A stretch of DNA of 64,000 nt from Coffea arabica (Eukaryota; Streptophyta; Magnoliopsida; Gentianales; Rubiaceae), in the NCBI RefSeq assembly GCF_036785885.1, contig NC_092320.1, positions 14,199,557-14,263,556 of the forward strand, read 5' to 3'. Both the position numbers and the translations under genes were made by a program. Below, in pieces: positions 25,058 through 36,400 of the stretch (position 1 is the first letter of the stretch; each line of letters opens with the position of its first letter). The notes below the pieces were generated by a model that was not told the DNA's origin, made no database searches, and saw only the letters and a program-made list of their open reading frames with translations.

Positions 25058-25190
25058 TCCGTTTTACTTGATCTAACCCCCGTTACTAAAGGAGGTTAGG
25101 TAGGAAAACGCCTAATCCCCCGAGATTATATCGGGCTCGCTTTTAATTTCAAGAGGATCCCTTGCAATGCGGTTTCTCCGGATGGATTCG

Positions 25191-25231
25191 AAACTTTATT
25201 TGTCCTTCAAAAAAAAAAAACTTTATTTGTC
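25191..25231 (+). repeat. Poly(A) micro-insertion with direct repeats
   Basis: aaactttatttgtc (25191-25204) recurs after an A(12) tract as ctttatttgtc (25221-25231), with three As shareable with the tract. Between them lie only cttc and the As. The pattern is target-site duplication, four unique bases, poly(A), target-site duplication. Confidence 0.6.
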
Positions 25232-25728
25232 ATGCTGGGTGCCCTGTACAAGGCTGTTTTTCTGGCTAACCTTTCCACAGTAAGTGCTGAATAATGACCT
25301 AAAAAACTCCCTTAACATTGGGCCATGCATTTGAGTGCTTGAGGCCCACAGAAAGAGCAACCCAGTCCATACTCCATGGGTCCAAATTACTAACAAAATG
25401 AATAAAAAAAAAGAGAAAAATGCAAATCCATGTGGAATCCCATTAGCTGCCCAAATAACTGACGACCCAATTAGATCTTCTTCAGGGCATGTCGGCCCGG
25501 TTGGGTACATTTGTTCCCTGGGAGTGGAGGTCTCTTCAACTTCTTCGCCGGAAGTTTTATATAAGCATGAATTTCATCGGCTTCATTTTCTTCTTTGGTC
25601 CTATGAATTTCGCAGTTGGATGTGCAATTCGTGTGATTCTGAATTTAGAACCCTCATAATAATTTTTTTTTTATTTCAGAAACTCTTTGAAAAAAATATC
25701 AATTGAAGAAAGAAGATGCATAATTGCA

Positions 25729-25758
25729 TATATATATGTGTGTGCGCGCGCGCGTGCT
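25729..25758 (+). repeat. Compound TA/TG/CG microsatellite
   Basis: Alternating pyrimidine-purine run passing from (at)n through (gt)n to (gc)n. Such runs favour Z-DNA and length instability. Confidence 0.75.
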
Positions 25759-26418
25759 TTTTTTTGGATTTCTGTTTTGAGAATGAAGTTGCATATATTG
25801 AGTAATTCATTTAGAGCAAGCTTTTAGAGGCTGTGAATTTGCAAGAATTCTTTCCTTTTTTTAGAGCATTTTTTTTTTTACAAGAAAACTCGCAGCCGCT
25901 ACCTGAGAGTGCATATTAGATAAATCCTGTCTCGTGCAATACCCCGCCAATCACATCTGTGTGACATATAGGTGTTTCAAAAGAGGTATCAACCCGGATT
26001 GTTTTGAATTCCATTTACTACTAAATTCACATCCCAAGCTTAAAGCGCTTTTCTTGTGGGGGTGGTTAACTTCGTTGGATTGGGATGTGATGGTTGTCCA
26101 AGACAAGAATTTAGGTGTTGTAGTAGACATTTGCAGGTCTTCTACGCAAGAAAACCATCGGTTGTCTTTTTCTTTAATACCTGACCAGTGACCAAGAGCA
26201 CCAGTCTCTACGATTAAGGCTTCGAAATATATGGAAAGTCGTATGGATCAATTTATATGTATTTGGTTTTGCTAACATGCCTTCAAAGCTCAAATGTGAT
26301 AAATTTTGTATAACATTTTGTGTGCAAAATAGTCACTGGTGATTTTGTTACGTGTTGTACGACTAATAGATATTGATGTTAAAAATTTAGCAATGAAGAT
26401 ACATGGCAATGAAGAACA

Positions 26419-26438
26419 TTATATATATATATATATAT
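26419..26438. repeat. (TA)10 microsatellite
   Basis: Pure dinucleotide run in intergenic DNA. Confidence 0.85.
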
Positions 26439-27028
26439 CTTTGAGTTTAGGAACATCAAAACAATAATAAATGTCTTCTAATAGGTCCAACACTTTTGTA
26501 AAAGGTAACGAGTATGTTATTTTAATAGTTTAGCTAATTCAATGGACAACAAAAAGGGAATTTCATAATTTTTTTTAGGTGTGTATAAAATGGCCAACTC
26601 TTTTTTAAAAATCTTCAAATTATATTAGCTCAATAATGAATTTCCTTAAAGTGAGGGGGCAATTGCCCATTCTCACCTACTTGTTGCTCTTAATTATGTG
26701 TCATTAACTTGAAAAAAAAAAAAAAAAGAGAGAAGTGGATAGTTATAAAATTACCTTGAATTAAATTATATGGAGGTTATTGTTTTAGCAAATATTTTGC
26801 ATGGGAATATTTGGACGATTTTGTCCTTTACAACAGGGATATAACATTGGTGTTTAAAAAATTAATAAGAATGGATAAATACCAAAGTCATTGTTGTGAC
26901 ATTATAATAGTTAAAAGTTATATTAGATAAATCAGTTTATGTAATTTAATTAAATGGATTTAATTACTCGAAAAAAATCTACAAATTCGTTACTTGTGGT
27001 CTAATAAAAGTGTACAAATTTTTGTAGG

Positions 27029-27074
27029 AAGCTAAAAGATTTTTTTTTTTTTCCTTTTGTGACAAGCTGAAAGA
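27029..27074 (-). repeat. Poly(A) micro-insertion with 11-bp imperfect direct repeats
   Basis: aagctaaaaga (27029-27039) and aagctgaaaga (27064-27074) flank a 24-base insert of T(13) followed by ccttttgtgac. On the minus strand this is a short sequence ending in poly(A). Confidence 0.5.
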
Positions 27075-27378
27075 GTCTTTCCATCTCTTACTAACACGAA
27101 GTCGTACCAAAGCATCGACAAGACTGTGTCATCTAAGCAATAAATTAAGTAGGATAAGTAAGTTTACATGACATGGTGATATTGATTTACAGGCATACCA
27201 ACCAAGATTCTTCTATAATGACACAATACTTAATCTTTCAGAAATACTAGTATGAGTCTAAACTTTTCATTGCAAAAACATGAACCACATCTGTTAATTT
27301 TACTAAACAAAAACGTAAGAAGTTGCCAACAAGCAAAGTGAGAAAACTGTATATATCCTGTGTTTTTCTGACTTTTAA

Positions 27379-27382
27379 GATA

Positions 27383-27412
<30 letters not shown>
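27379..27412. repeat. (TA)n plus poly(T) tract
   Basis: A (ta) dinucleotide run passes directly into a run of more than ten T. Confidence 0.75.
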
Positions 27413-27413
<1 letters not shown>

Positions 27414-27612
27414 CATTTCTTGATCCTTCTATCATTGTCATCTGTTATCCATCCAACTCAAAAATCACTTTCGGTCCCGTAGACTGTAAGGCCATCCTGT
27501 TTGAGATCCCCATTCTTGACGTTCCAATACTCAAAAGCAGCAGAATTTCCTTTTTCTACATGACTTGGAACTTTAAGAAAAGCATAAGCTAGAACCCAAC
27601 ACTGAAGTGAAC

Positions 27613-27614
<2 letters not shown>

Positions 27615-27659
<45 letters not shown>

Positions 27660-27664
27660 TATAT
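27615..27664. repeat. Long (TA)n microsatellite
   Basis: About 18 TA units followed by acacatatatatat. The longest dinucleotide run in the window, likely polymorphic. Confidence 0.85.
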
Positions 27665-29936
27665 TCTCATTTATTTTATAATCTCTGTTGTTAAGACGGG
27701 ATTAAAAAAAAAAAAGGAGAGAGGAAACTACCACTAGAACGATGTGTAGGCAAAATTGAATTCACGGGATTCTTAATAAAATTTCCGTATTCTTTTTAAT
27801 GTTGGATCGAATTTTCAGTATCCTTGAGTTTCAAAATCTCTTAGGACTCTAAAATCCCTTAAAACAAAATGGGACACTTTAGAACCCTTGCATTTTTCAT
27901 TCTTGCGATTATCCATGACACTTGCATCATTTCATGTGTGTTCTTGAGGACCGCACGCCAAATCTTACAAGTAGCAAAGAACAACAAAGCAGAATCCCAG
28001 AATTCATCTTCCTGAAATTTCAATCTCCTGCCAAACATGTGGTAGAAGTTCTTTGATTTTCAGTCCCCGGGGAAAGAAAGATCCCTTGCACTATATAGTG
28101 AGAAAAATCTTGCACTAGTATTTAAAAGTAAGCTAAATCAGGATGTGACACCACACGATTGAGCTAAGAATGATGAAAATGAAGCAATTCAGTGCAGTTG
28201 GGCAGTGTGATATGGTTGTTTTCGTGCTTGGAGTTCACGGCAACATTCAATGATGATCTCAAGAAGTTGAAGCAAATTAGATTGCATTTTCCCTAAACTG
28301 TATAATCGTCAATCATAATTCTTAACAACTCTTTGTTGGGTCTTGCTGCACTAATGAACTCTAGTGCTCCACTGCTAATAGCCTAACAGGAACGTTGCCA
28401 TAAGTGATGGTTTACAAATGAATTAGGTTTTTAAAAAGTTTTTTCGTTTATACAAAGTCATTTTGTTAAAAATTGTTTTTTTTTTTCTAAAAAGCTCTTC
28501 AAATCAAAGTTTTGTTTCTCCACACACCTTTTATTTTAACCTCACGCATATCACATCTCATAAATTAATATGTTACAATAATATTCTAAAAAATGCATCA
28601 AAAAAAAGAACGCAATTGAAATGAAAAAGAAGATTTGAACAATGCCTTATCAACATTGAGTAGAATACAAGAAATTTGGCTGGTTTTACTACTGAGTTTC
28701 TTTCTTAACGAAAAAACGAACCATATTAGTTCACTTCTCCTCTTTATTTCCGAATAGAAATTTACTTCGTCCTTTTTCTCAAAATAACCATACGACATAC
28801 TAAATTAGCATCATTTTACTTCTTAGTTTTTCTTTCCCTTTCCCTTCTAACCATTTATTCCAATCTCAGCTTCAAGTCAGATATGCTCTTATCTTATCCA
28901 CTGTAAATACTAACTTGTGAAGGTATACAAATTCCCAAGCCACCACCTAGCTTGGCGGGCTCCCACCAAAATGACACGTTTGAGTGGTTTACTTCAAAAA
29001 ATTCAGGCGAGTGTGTTGTGCATCCGTTTGGTCCGATGGTAATTCAATCCCCTCCGGTCATTGGTATACAAATTCCCACCCAAACTTTTTACCCACCCTT
29101 CATGATGGCTGAAAAAGAAAGCAAGTTGTTTTTCAAAAAAAAAAAAAAAAAATCCTATTCGACATTGGTATAAGTTGCCATTCTTTTTCTTTACTTTGAT
29201 ACTTTCTGCTTGACCTTCCAGAAGAAGCAAGGAATCCGGTCATTCACCAAAATAATCCAAGCATATCAGCATGCAATATGAATAATTCCATTGATGTTTG
29301 CATGTGGGCTATTAACCTGTAAGTTTTTATTTGAAGACAGCCTAGAACATACAAAACAGGAAGAGAAATAAAAGATGAGAAACTGTAATTTACAAAAAAA
29401 AAAAAAGAAAAAAAAAAAAAAAGAAAAAAGAAACCTAACCTCTCTCTATAGCATCTGTCCCAAATATTTTGTGGTTTAGTTTTCAAATACTCCACTATCT
29501 AAATGACTAATAATTTTCTTGACATATCTCCACCAAAAAAAAAAAAAACCTTCATAATTCCCTCAACTATAAATCCATGTCAATTTATTCCTACAGGGAA
29601 ATGATTGAAAATTGGGTGCAAGTTGCCTAAACCCAGGACACGGTATTTGTGTAGGTGTAGATCCAACACCAGACAGATCTCTGCTGACTTAACCAACACA
29701 ACCAACCAATGACCTTAAAATGAACTGCCTCCAAAGATAAACCAAACTAAGCATCCTCTAAATTAACCATCCGATGAAAATCTTGATTTATCGATGGTCC
29801 AGAATAAAGGAGAAAAATGGACCCCACTCCAAGATCATAAGATTATGCAGACTTTGGTGGTACTAAATTAGTACTATATATTTCTGAAGTCTTCAGACCC
29901 CAGGAACGTGTAAAGAGTAAAGACTGGCAAAGGCAG

Positions 29937-29940
<4 letters not shown>

Positions 29941-29977
<37 letters not shown>
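29941..29977 (+). promoter_or_regulatory. (GA)n tract upstream of the BTB gene
   Basis: About 18 GA units roughly 660 bp before the BTB start codon. GA repeats near plant transcription starts are recognised by BPC/GAGA-binding proteins (general knowledge). Whether this one is promoter or leader cannot be decided here. Confidence 0.5.
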
Positions 29978-29979
<2 letters not shown>

Positions 29980-30061
29980 AAGAAAACATTTTTAAAACAC
30001 GGAAAAAGCTAAGAAAGAGATACACAGGAAAGAAGAGATCAAAACAGAGTCAAATTTTTGA

Positions 30062-30160
30062 ATGCCAACCGCTCCAATCCTCCAATTCCACTTCATCAAT
30101 GCCCACCATCGCAAAATCCCACCTTTAAATACCTCCATTTTTTCAAAACCCATGTTTTAG
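30062..30160 (+). other. Possible upstream ORF in the BTB gene leader
   Basis: A short ATG-initiated reading frame of about 32 codons lies about 0.5 kb before the BTB start. If the transcript starts near the GA tract, it would be a uORF. No conservation can be judged. Confidence 0.2.
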
Positions 30161-30634
30161 TTTCTCAAGTTGTGATCATATATTTCCTCTATCAATCACC
30201 ATATATCCCCAAGTTTTTCCCTGTTCTTTTGGCTTTTGTACTAGCAGCATGACGGCTTTGAACAAGAATCAGTCAAGACGCTGCCTTTTTCTCCTCAAAA
30301 TCTGATCCCATGTGTTGTGACAGCTTCAGTTGAATCCGTGTCTCTTACTTTATCTTTGCCTGCTAATATATTTCCCCTTCTGTTATTGATAGAAATTTAG
30401 GGTCATTTGAATTCAAAATTTTACACTATTCTGCCTGTTTCTTCCTAGAATCAACAAAATTCTGTTGATTTTGAGGAATCACAATCCCTTTCTATTCAGT
30501 TCCCGTATGTTCCTCTGAGAGTTCCTTAATTCGTGTTAAGAAGATTCAATTTTGATTCCAAGTTTCTGTCTTTTTTGTTTGTTCCCTTCAAGTTCCCAAT
30601 AGGGTCAGTCCAGATTTCTTGCGGAAATTGAACC

Positions 30635-31960
30635 ATGGGAATTCAGAAGGATAGGGTGAGATTTAATGTTGGTGGAAAAATCTTTGACACTTCAGCCACA
30701 ACCCTGGCGAATGCTGGCCGAAATTCTCTCTTTGGAGCTATGTTTGATGAGAATTGGGACCTCCAATCTGGTCATTCCACCACGGAGCACTTCATTGATC
30801 GAAATCCAGACTATTTTGCAGTTCTTCTTGACCTTCTCAGGACAGGGGAATTGTATCTTCCGTCAAACATGTCTGAGAAACAGTTATACAGAGAGGCTCT
30901 GTTTTATGGCATTTTGGACCACGTCAGGTCTGCTAAGTGGGGTCCGTTCGATGGAAACAGGCTCCGATTAGCCCGGTCAGTAACTGGCCGGGCACCGGGC
31001 GATGGGACTGCTATCAGGGCTGGTCCAGATGGTGGCTGTTGTGTGGCTCATGGTAGCATGGTTCATGTGTATGATTGGATGCTTGAAGTGCATCCTCCTA
31101 TTAATCTTGATTATCAAAGAGTCAATGATGCAGGTTGGATTGATCCTGAGAGCATTGTAATCAGTGCTTGTGAGAGGTTTGGTACGGGAGATGGAGGCAT
31201 GGGATTGTTCAGTGCATCCACGGGGGAACGAAGGTATAAATTTCATGTTAGTCATGAAAATCAAGTTAAGAGTTACACTGCTGGTGCATTGAGTTTTAGT
31301 CCAGATTATAAGTTGTTTTCTAGTTGTAAAGGTAGGAGCAATGAGTATGGGATTGGTGTTTGGGACCAAGTGACGGGGAAGCAGATTGACTTTTTCTATG
31401 AGCCACCTGGATGGTCACTCGGTGAAGCAGACAAACTACAATGGTTACATGGTAACAACTGCTTGTTGGTAGCAACTTTGTTTCCAAGAAAGGACAACTG
31501 TTACATTGGTTTGCTGGATTTCAGGGACAAAAGCATGCCTTGGTCCTGGTCTGATGTAGGGGCTCCAATTACGGATGAAAAGCGAGTTAGGGATGCAATA
31601 GCAATGGAGGAGAGTAGCTCCGTATGCGTGGTGAATGAATACGAGGACTTGGGGTTCATGGATTTGAGGAGGGCCGCTGGAAGTGTGAGATGGAGTTCAA
31701 GGAGCCGGCTGATGAAGGGGAAAATGCCCGATGAACCATGCTATCCAAAACTGGCGTTGCACGAAGGACAGCTATTTTCATCGATGAACGATAGCATCTC
31801 AGTGTTCTGTGGTCAAGATTGGGTGTTAACATCAAGGCTTCGACGAACTTATGGCGGTTCAATTTGTGATTTTTCCATAGGTGGTGATCGGCTTTTTGCC
31901 CTGCATAGCGAGGAAAATGTGTTTGATATATGGGAGACTCCATCTCCGCCTATCATATGA
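30635..31960 (+). CDS. BTB/POZ (T1-type) protein with WD40-like C-terminus
   Basis: Intact 441-residue single-exon ORF in strong start context (ACCATGGG). Residues 8-95 form a KCTD-like BTB/T1 tetramerisation domain (RVRFNVGGKIFDTSATTLA, HFIDRNPDYFAVLLDLLRTG). Such domains oligomerise and commonly act as substrate adaptors for CUL3 ubiquitin ligases. From about residue 125 to the end the protein resembles a degenerate beta-propeller (GALSFSPDYKLFSSC, YGIGVWDQVTGKQIDFF, DISxWET-like end FDIWETPS). Length and order match Arabidopsis At2g24240 (441 aa) and At4g30940 as recalled. It is convergent with FAD6, 1.5 kb away. The exact cellular role is not known to me. Confidence 0.93.
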   Translation: MGIQKDRVRFNVGGKIFDTSATTLANAGRNSLFGAMFDENWDLQSGHSTTEHFIDRNPDYFAVLLDLLRTGELYLPSNMSEKQLYREALFYGILDHVRSAKWGPFDGNRLRLARSVTGRAPGDGTAIRAGPDGGCCVAHGSMVHVYDWMLEVHPPINLDYQRVNDAGWIDPESIVISACERFGTGDGGMGLFSASTGERRYKFHVSHENQVKSYTAGALSFSPDYKLFSSCKGRSNEYGIGVWDQVTGKQIDFFYEPPGWSLGEADKLQWLHGNNCLLVATLFPRKDNCYIGLLDFRDKSMPWSWSDVGAPITDEKRVRDAIAMEESSSVCVVNEYEDLGFMDLRRAAGSVRWSSRSRLMKGKMPDEPCYPKLALHEGQLFSSMNDSISVFCGQDWVLTSRLRRTYGGSICDFSIGGDRLFALHSEENVFDIWETPSPPII

Positions 31961-33436
31961 TCATAGTACGTTAGTTTTGCTGTTCAACTTCTTCTTAGTC
32001 ACCTTCTTCTGAATGTTACTGTTTGTTTTCTCTCTTATACGCTATTGACAACCGGGCTGGCGTCTTTGATAGCAGAGAGGCCTAAAGCTTTTGTTTGGTG
32101 CTTGAAAGTTAGAGAAGATAAGGTTGAGCCTTATCTAATTGTGAGATTGTACAGAATTTTCTCATAATGACATAGACATCATATGATGAGACAGGTTGCT
32201 TAACAACCATGCTTTCAAAATCGGCTTGCTTCTGGAAGTCTGAACTCGAGCAAATTGTATGAAATTGGTTAATTTCTTGACCTTTCCTGGGAGTTTGGGA
32301 CCACCGCAGTCCTTATCTCTCTCAAGAGCCCCTTATCAGCAATCTTTTTTTGACCATTGCTTTTGCAAAGATGGTTCTTTAGTTGTTAGGCCTGCCATCC
32401 CACTTATCCATCTCAGTAAGATTCCACGTTCTTTACAGAGACAAAGGAGATGAAAGTTGCTATATTTGCATGTTGGGAGCAGTTGAACTAACTACTAAAC
32501 CTAAGTGGCTCTAGTTATTTATGAAGCTGGTGATCTCGAGAAGTCGAGCCTGTGCGAGATCTTGCCATGGTTTTCTGTGAAGTATCAAGAAAAGCCGAGT
32601 CTTGCCACCTAGTCTTCTCCATTAATGCACTCTAAAGCCATGTCCATTGTTCCAGCGTCTCTTTCCAGATACTCCAAATTAATAATACTAATTCAACAGC
32701 AGTTAGTCCATTTCAATGCAATGTACTTCATTAATATAGTTTCGAAACTGATAAGAAAGGAGCAAATCCCAATTTGATGGGACCACAGAAGGATAAACAA
32801 AACATGTATTCTGCTGACCACTGCCGGCACTCCTCAGGATTTCACGGCAGATTTAGATAAACAAGAGCTTAAAGCAAAGGGTATTTGAAAATTTTATATG
32901 AATCCATCCATTAGTGAACAATGATAAACGGTCTTTATTTTACGACATACAGGTAAATGTGAGAAACCTAGTGTGTACCTAGGGCAGATACAAGAACATT
33001 AAACTTGTCTATTAGGTATCAAAATCCCCTTCCCCAACAAAAAGAAGAAAGCAAAAGGGGTGAAAAAAGAACAAAATAAAACATGGAAATCAGACTGGAA
33101 CATTCCCTAAGCTGCCATATGGAAAGAAATCCTAACTTCAGCGACAACACTTAGTAAGCTCGCAAAAGAGATGCCATCACAAAGAAAGTCCAATTAGTAG
33201 GGAGACCAAGTCTTGTGTTTATTGCATATAAAAATGGAACTATTTCTTGAGAATCTAAAATCTTTAAATTCAATGTATGCACCATTAGGAAGGTTCCTTC
33301 GTTCTAAACTTGATTGAAAAAAAATTATTTCCAGAGATGCAAGTACAGCAGGAATAAGACAGAACCTTCCTGACTGGAAGCAAATAACAATATTTAGTGA
33401 TAAATAGGCAGTGGACCCGCGAAGCACACCAATTAA
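31961..33436. other. Convergent intergenic region between the BTB gene and FAD6
   Basis: Should contain both 3' UTRs and polyadenylation sites. No ORF with recognisable homology is seen; an ORF-like stretch at 32259-32453 looks fortuitous. Confidence 0.5.
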
Positions 33437-36400
33437 TTAAGCATAATCTGGCATTACTTTCTTAAGGAACTTGATTGGCTGGGACTCTTCAGGGGCGATT
33501 TCATCAAAGGCGATGTAGTTTTGCTCCTTATTATAAACGTGACACATTGTCAATATGGTCTTCATTAATCTCCAGTTCCATGCAGCTTCATTCAGATACT
33601 GTTGCATCATGGAGAACATGGAGAATACATATAAAGAAGCTGAAGAACATCTTATAGGCATGTACTTATAATAAGGAGGAGGAGGGCTTGTGGAAATCAC
33701 ATGCTGTCCTTGAGGACCCTCCAGACCCCCCTCCAGTTATGTTCAACTAAAAATTTGAGAATTCCCTTGTGAGGTAAAATGGAAAGTATTGTTTTCGTCG
33801 TGGCTGCTGTATCATGGAAAGCACTTATAGAATCCATACCTTGCCCCAGTTCTCCTGCAAAGACTGATGGGCTGCCCGCAAGTTGTAGCTTGGTATCCGT
33901 GAAGAAATGTGATGGGGAATATGAACATTGATATTATGACAAAGGATTTCTATCCTGTCAAAGAAACAAAAGGACACATAAACTCCTCTGCAATGACAAG
34001 AAATGAAATCAAAACATTCCTCCAGGTGATACAATATAGTTAATTCAGGATCAAATTCCTAATTATGTGTTTCGACTAAACTCCCACCATAATTTATGTT
34101 TAAAAAGCATCAGCTAAACATGTGGTTGTCATTTACAAAATAGTTTCAGCATAGCATTTCGGCACTCCTGGTTTATGGTTACATCTTCAACAAATTAGTC
34201 AAGTGAGGTGGGAATACAAGCCATAAACACTTTTCAAGGCATGAGGATATGGATCAAAAGCTCTTCGTCAATCAGTAGACAATTTCATAAATAACAATTC
34301 TCTTGAATTACATGCATAATCAACACAAATATCTAAGCAGGTGCAGCAATGTAATCACCATGTTGCCAATACAAAGAATCACAAAGGATATATTTCTTTT
34401 ACCATTTAGGATAATCACAGTGCACTGTCCCATTAAGCTGGGCCTGAGCTGCATTCCACTCATCTGAGTCTTTGAAAGGTATATGAGGAGCTGTGTGATG
34501 CACCATTGTGAAAGTGCTCATCTGCAAGTTTTGATGACACAAATTCAAAGTGCTATAAATATCAAACATAAGGGTGGAAAGCACCAGGTTCTCTGTTAGA
34601 GAGAAGACAAATGAAATGTAGGATTTTATTTTTGTCTAGCCAAAATCCAGAACTTTGATGCAAAGTTAAGGATACTGAAGTCTCATCTCCTCTGGTTGAC
34701 GTGAACCTTGAAGGATTCTGTCAAGTTAAAATAATATTTCATGGTGAATTTTAAGCAACATATAAAATATTAGATGATATTCACAGTGCTTGGAAGGTCA
34801 GGGATTCCTTGAACAACATCCAGTATAAATAACTTCAAAAGGGTAAGAAGAAAGTCAACAAGATTGTCTATGGACACAACGGGCCAGTATTACAGCGTCT
34901 CTACCATGACTACCTGATGCAAATTTGTTTTCTAAAGAAAGAAATGTTCATAATACTGGCTTTCCATATCTTTAAGTTATAGATTCCAATTAAATTTTCA
35001 CCTGTAAACCATATACCGGGTAAATCTAGTAACCACTGTTCAAAATGGTGCCTAAAACCAAAAAAGAGGTGAGAAAGTAAGTTACCCAAAAGTGATAACC
35101 CAACCATGGCATTAACCAAAAATTAATCCATCCAATGATCCCTGTCTTGTATATTATCAGCGGCCATCCAACAGCCATAAAAGCAAATACACAAGCCAAG
35201 CTTATCTTCACCCTGTGCACTTCACTTGGTCTGAACTTCTTCAAGTCAAAGTGCCAGATTAACCTAAATAATAGTATTTGACACATATGCACAAACATCA
35301 AATTTGCTTCTAAAAAGAAAGAATGGAAAAAATGGATAAGGTCCTAAGTTTCAAAACATATTAAATCTCTTGCCGTCAAGTACCAGTGAGCTATAGACAT
35401 CCAAGGTCGAAATGGTCCATATCCGTATATGATTGCTTTCCTTAGGACTGGGCTTGAGTCAAATTCTTCTTTTGCAACAGGATGCCAAGCTGTATCTTCT
35501 TGCAGCCTGGGATGAAAGCAGAAGAGGCAATAGAGGTAAAGAAGAATAGCAGAAAATCTATAAATTGAGAACTCAAATGCCCATAAACAAGCTCAACTTC
35601 CCCAGAAAAAAGAAGAAACAAAGAAACAATAACCAAGAAACAAGAGGAATAGGCAATGGTGTAGATATACTTTATCTATATGCATATCTTACTGAAATAT
35701 GTAATTTACTCTGTGCATGTGGATTGCAGAAAGAATTAAGAAAATTTTACTTTCTGTGGTAGATATAGAACCAGGGTAGTTACTTTACTGTCTGGGCATA
35801 TGACCAGATACCGAGGTTTCAATTAAGGTTGTAGAAGAAAACAAATATCTCTAAAGGACATATAGATTCTTCCCAGGCATCTAGTTCAAATGGAAAAAAC
35901 AGCCCGTGAGCGAACTGAAGTATGGATTCATTACCCAAATACTGAAGGATTTTTCCTTCAAGTTGCATGTCCATTTACAGATTTCTCGAAAAACTAATGG
36001 TAGAGCCATAGAGTCTTCCTAAAATCTAATGTTGAAAAAGTCCACTAACCACCTTACAATGACAAAATTGCTGAAGTTTAGCTTTGTCCTACTCTCTGCA
36101 ATGACCTAAAACAATCTATCCATACACTTGACCAGCACTCCCTTATACTCCTACAGCTCAGAGGCAAGAAATACTGGACTAAAAGACTACCTTAAAACAG
36201 AACGAAATTCATGTTGACAACGGACACTCAAAAGTTAAAAAGAAAATGAAATTTCAGTCTTAAGTTGCAAAGCTTATGCAGGTGCACATGGGTAGCATTT
36301 CTGTTAAGTCTGTGTGTGCGCGCATTAATTGTTGACCTCAGTAAAAATAGCATATCTAAAAGAAGATATGTGAGAACAAAGAAATTGATTAGTTCAGTCC

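Larger units (their letters stand above)
17821..25190 (+). mobile_element. LINE-B: near full-length L1-type LINE, split by a hAT-like element
   Basis: Includes a putative 5' UTR with pyrimidine-rich runs (about 17828-17870), a gag-like ORF1 (18365-19825), an ORF2 overlapping it (from 19822) and an RNase H remnant near 23580-23830. A hAT-like element (23913-25049) interrupts the 3' part: LINE-like sequence TTAGGCATCAC, shared with LINE-A, breaks exactly at the insertion and resumes at 25050. Both outer ends are uncertain. I found no target-site duplication, and the A-tract at 25209 belongs to a separate micro-insertion. ORF1 is open but ORF2 has a frameshift and six stops, so LINE-B is dead for autonomous movement. 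Confidence 0.75.
25232..30060. other. Intergenic AT-rich region with simple repeats
   Basis: No gene is recognised. It holds several microsatellites, many A or T tracts and a micro-insertion at 27029-27074, listed separately. A few short ORFs, such as 25934-26191, show no recognisable domain. Confidence 0.5.

Noticed and set aside
25209..25220. Poly(A) tract taken as the 3' end of LINE-B
   Set aside because: The sequence directly before it is repeated directly after it, so the tract belongs to a separate small insertion with its own target duplication.
25223..25510. Minus-strand ORF with a hydrophobic stretch
   Set aside because: No family resemblance, no partner exons, and it overlaps the micro-insertion and simple A-tracts. 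Judged fortuitous.
30977..31943. Minus-strand ORFs inside the BTB gene
   Set aside because: They are antisense shadows of an intact, recognisable coding sequence.
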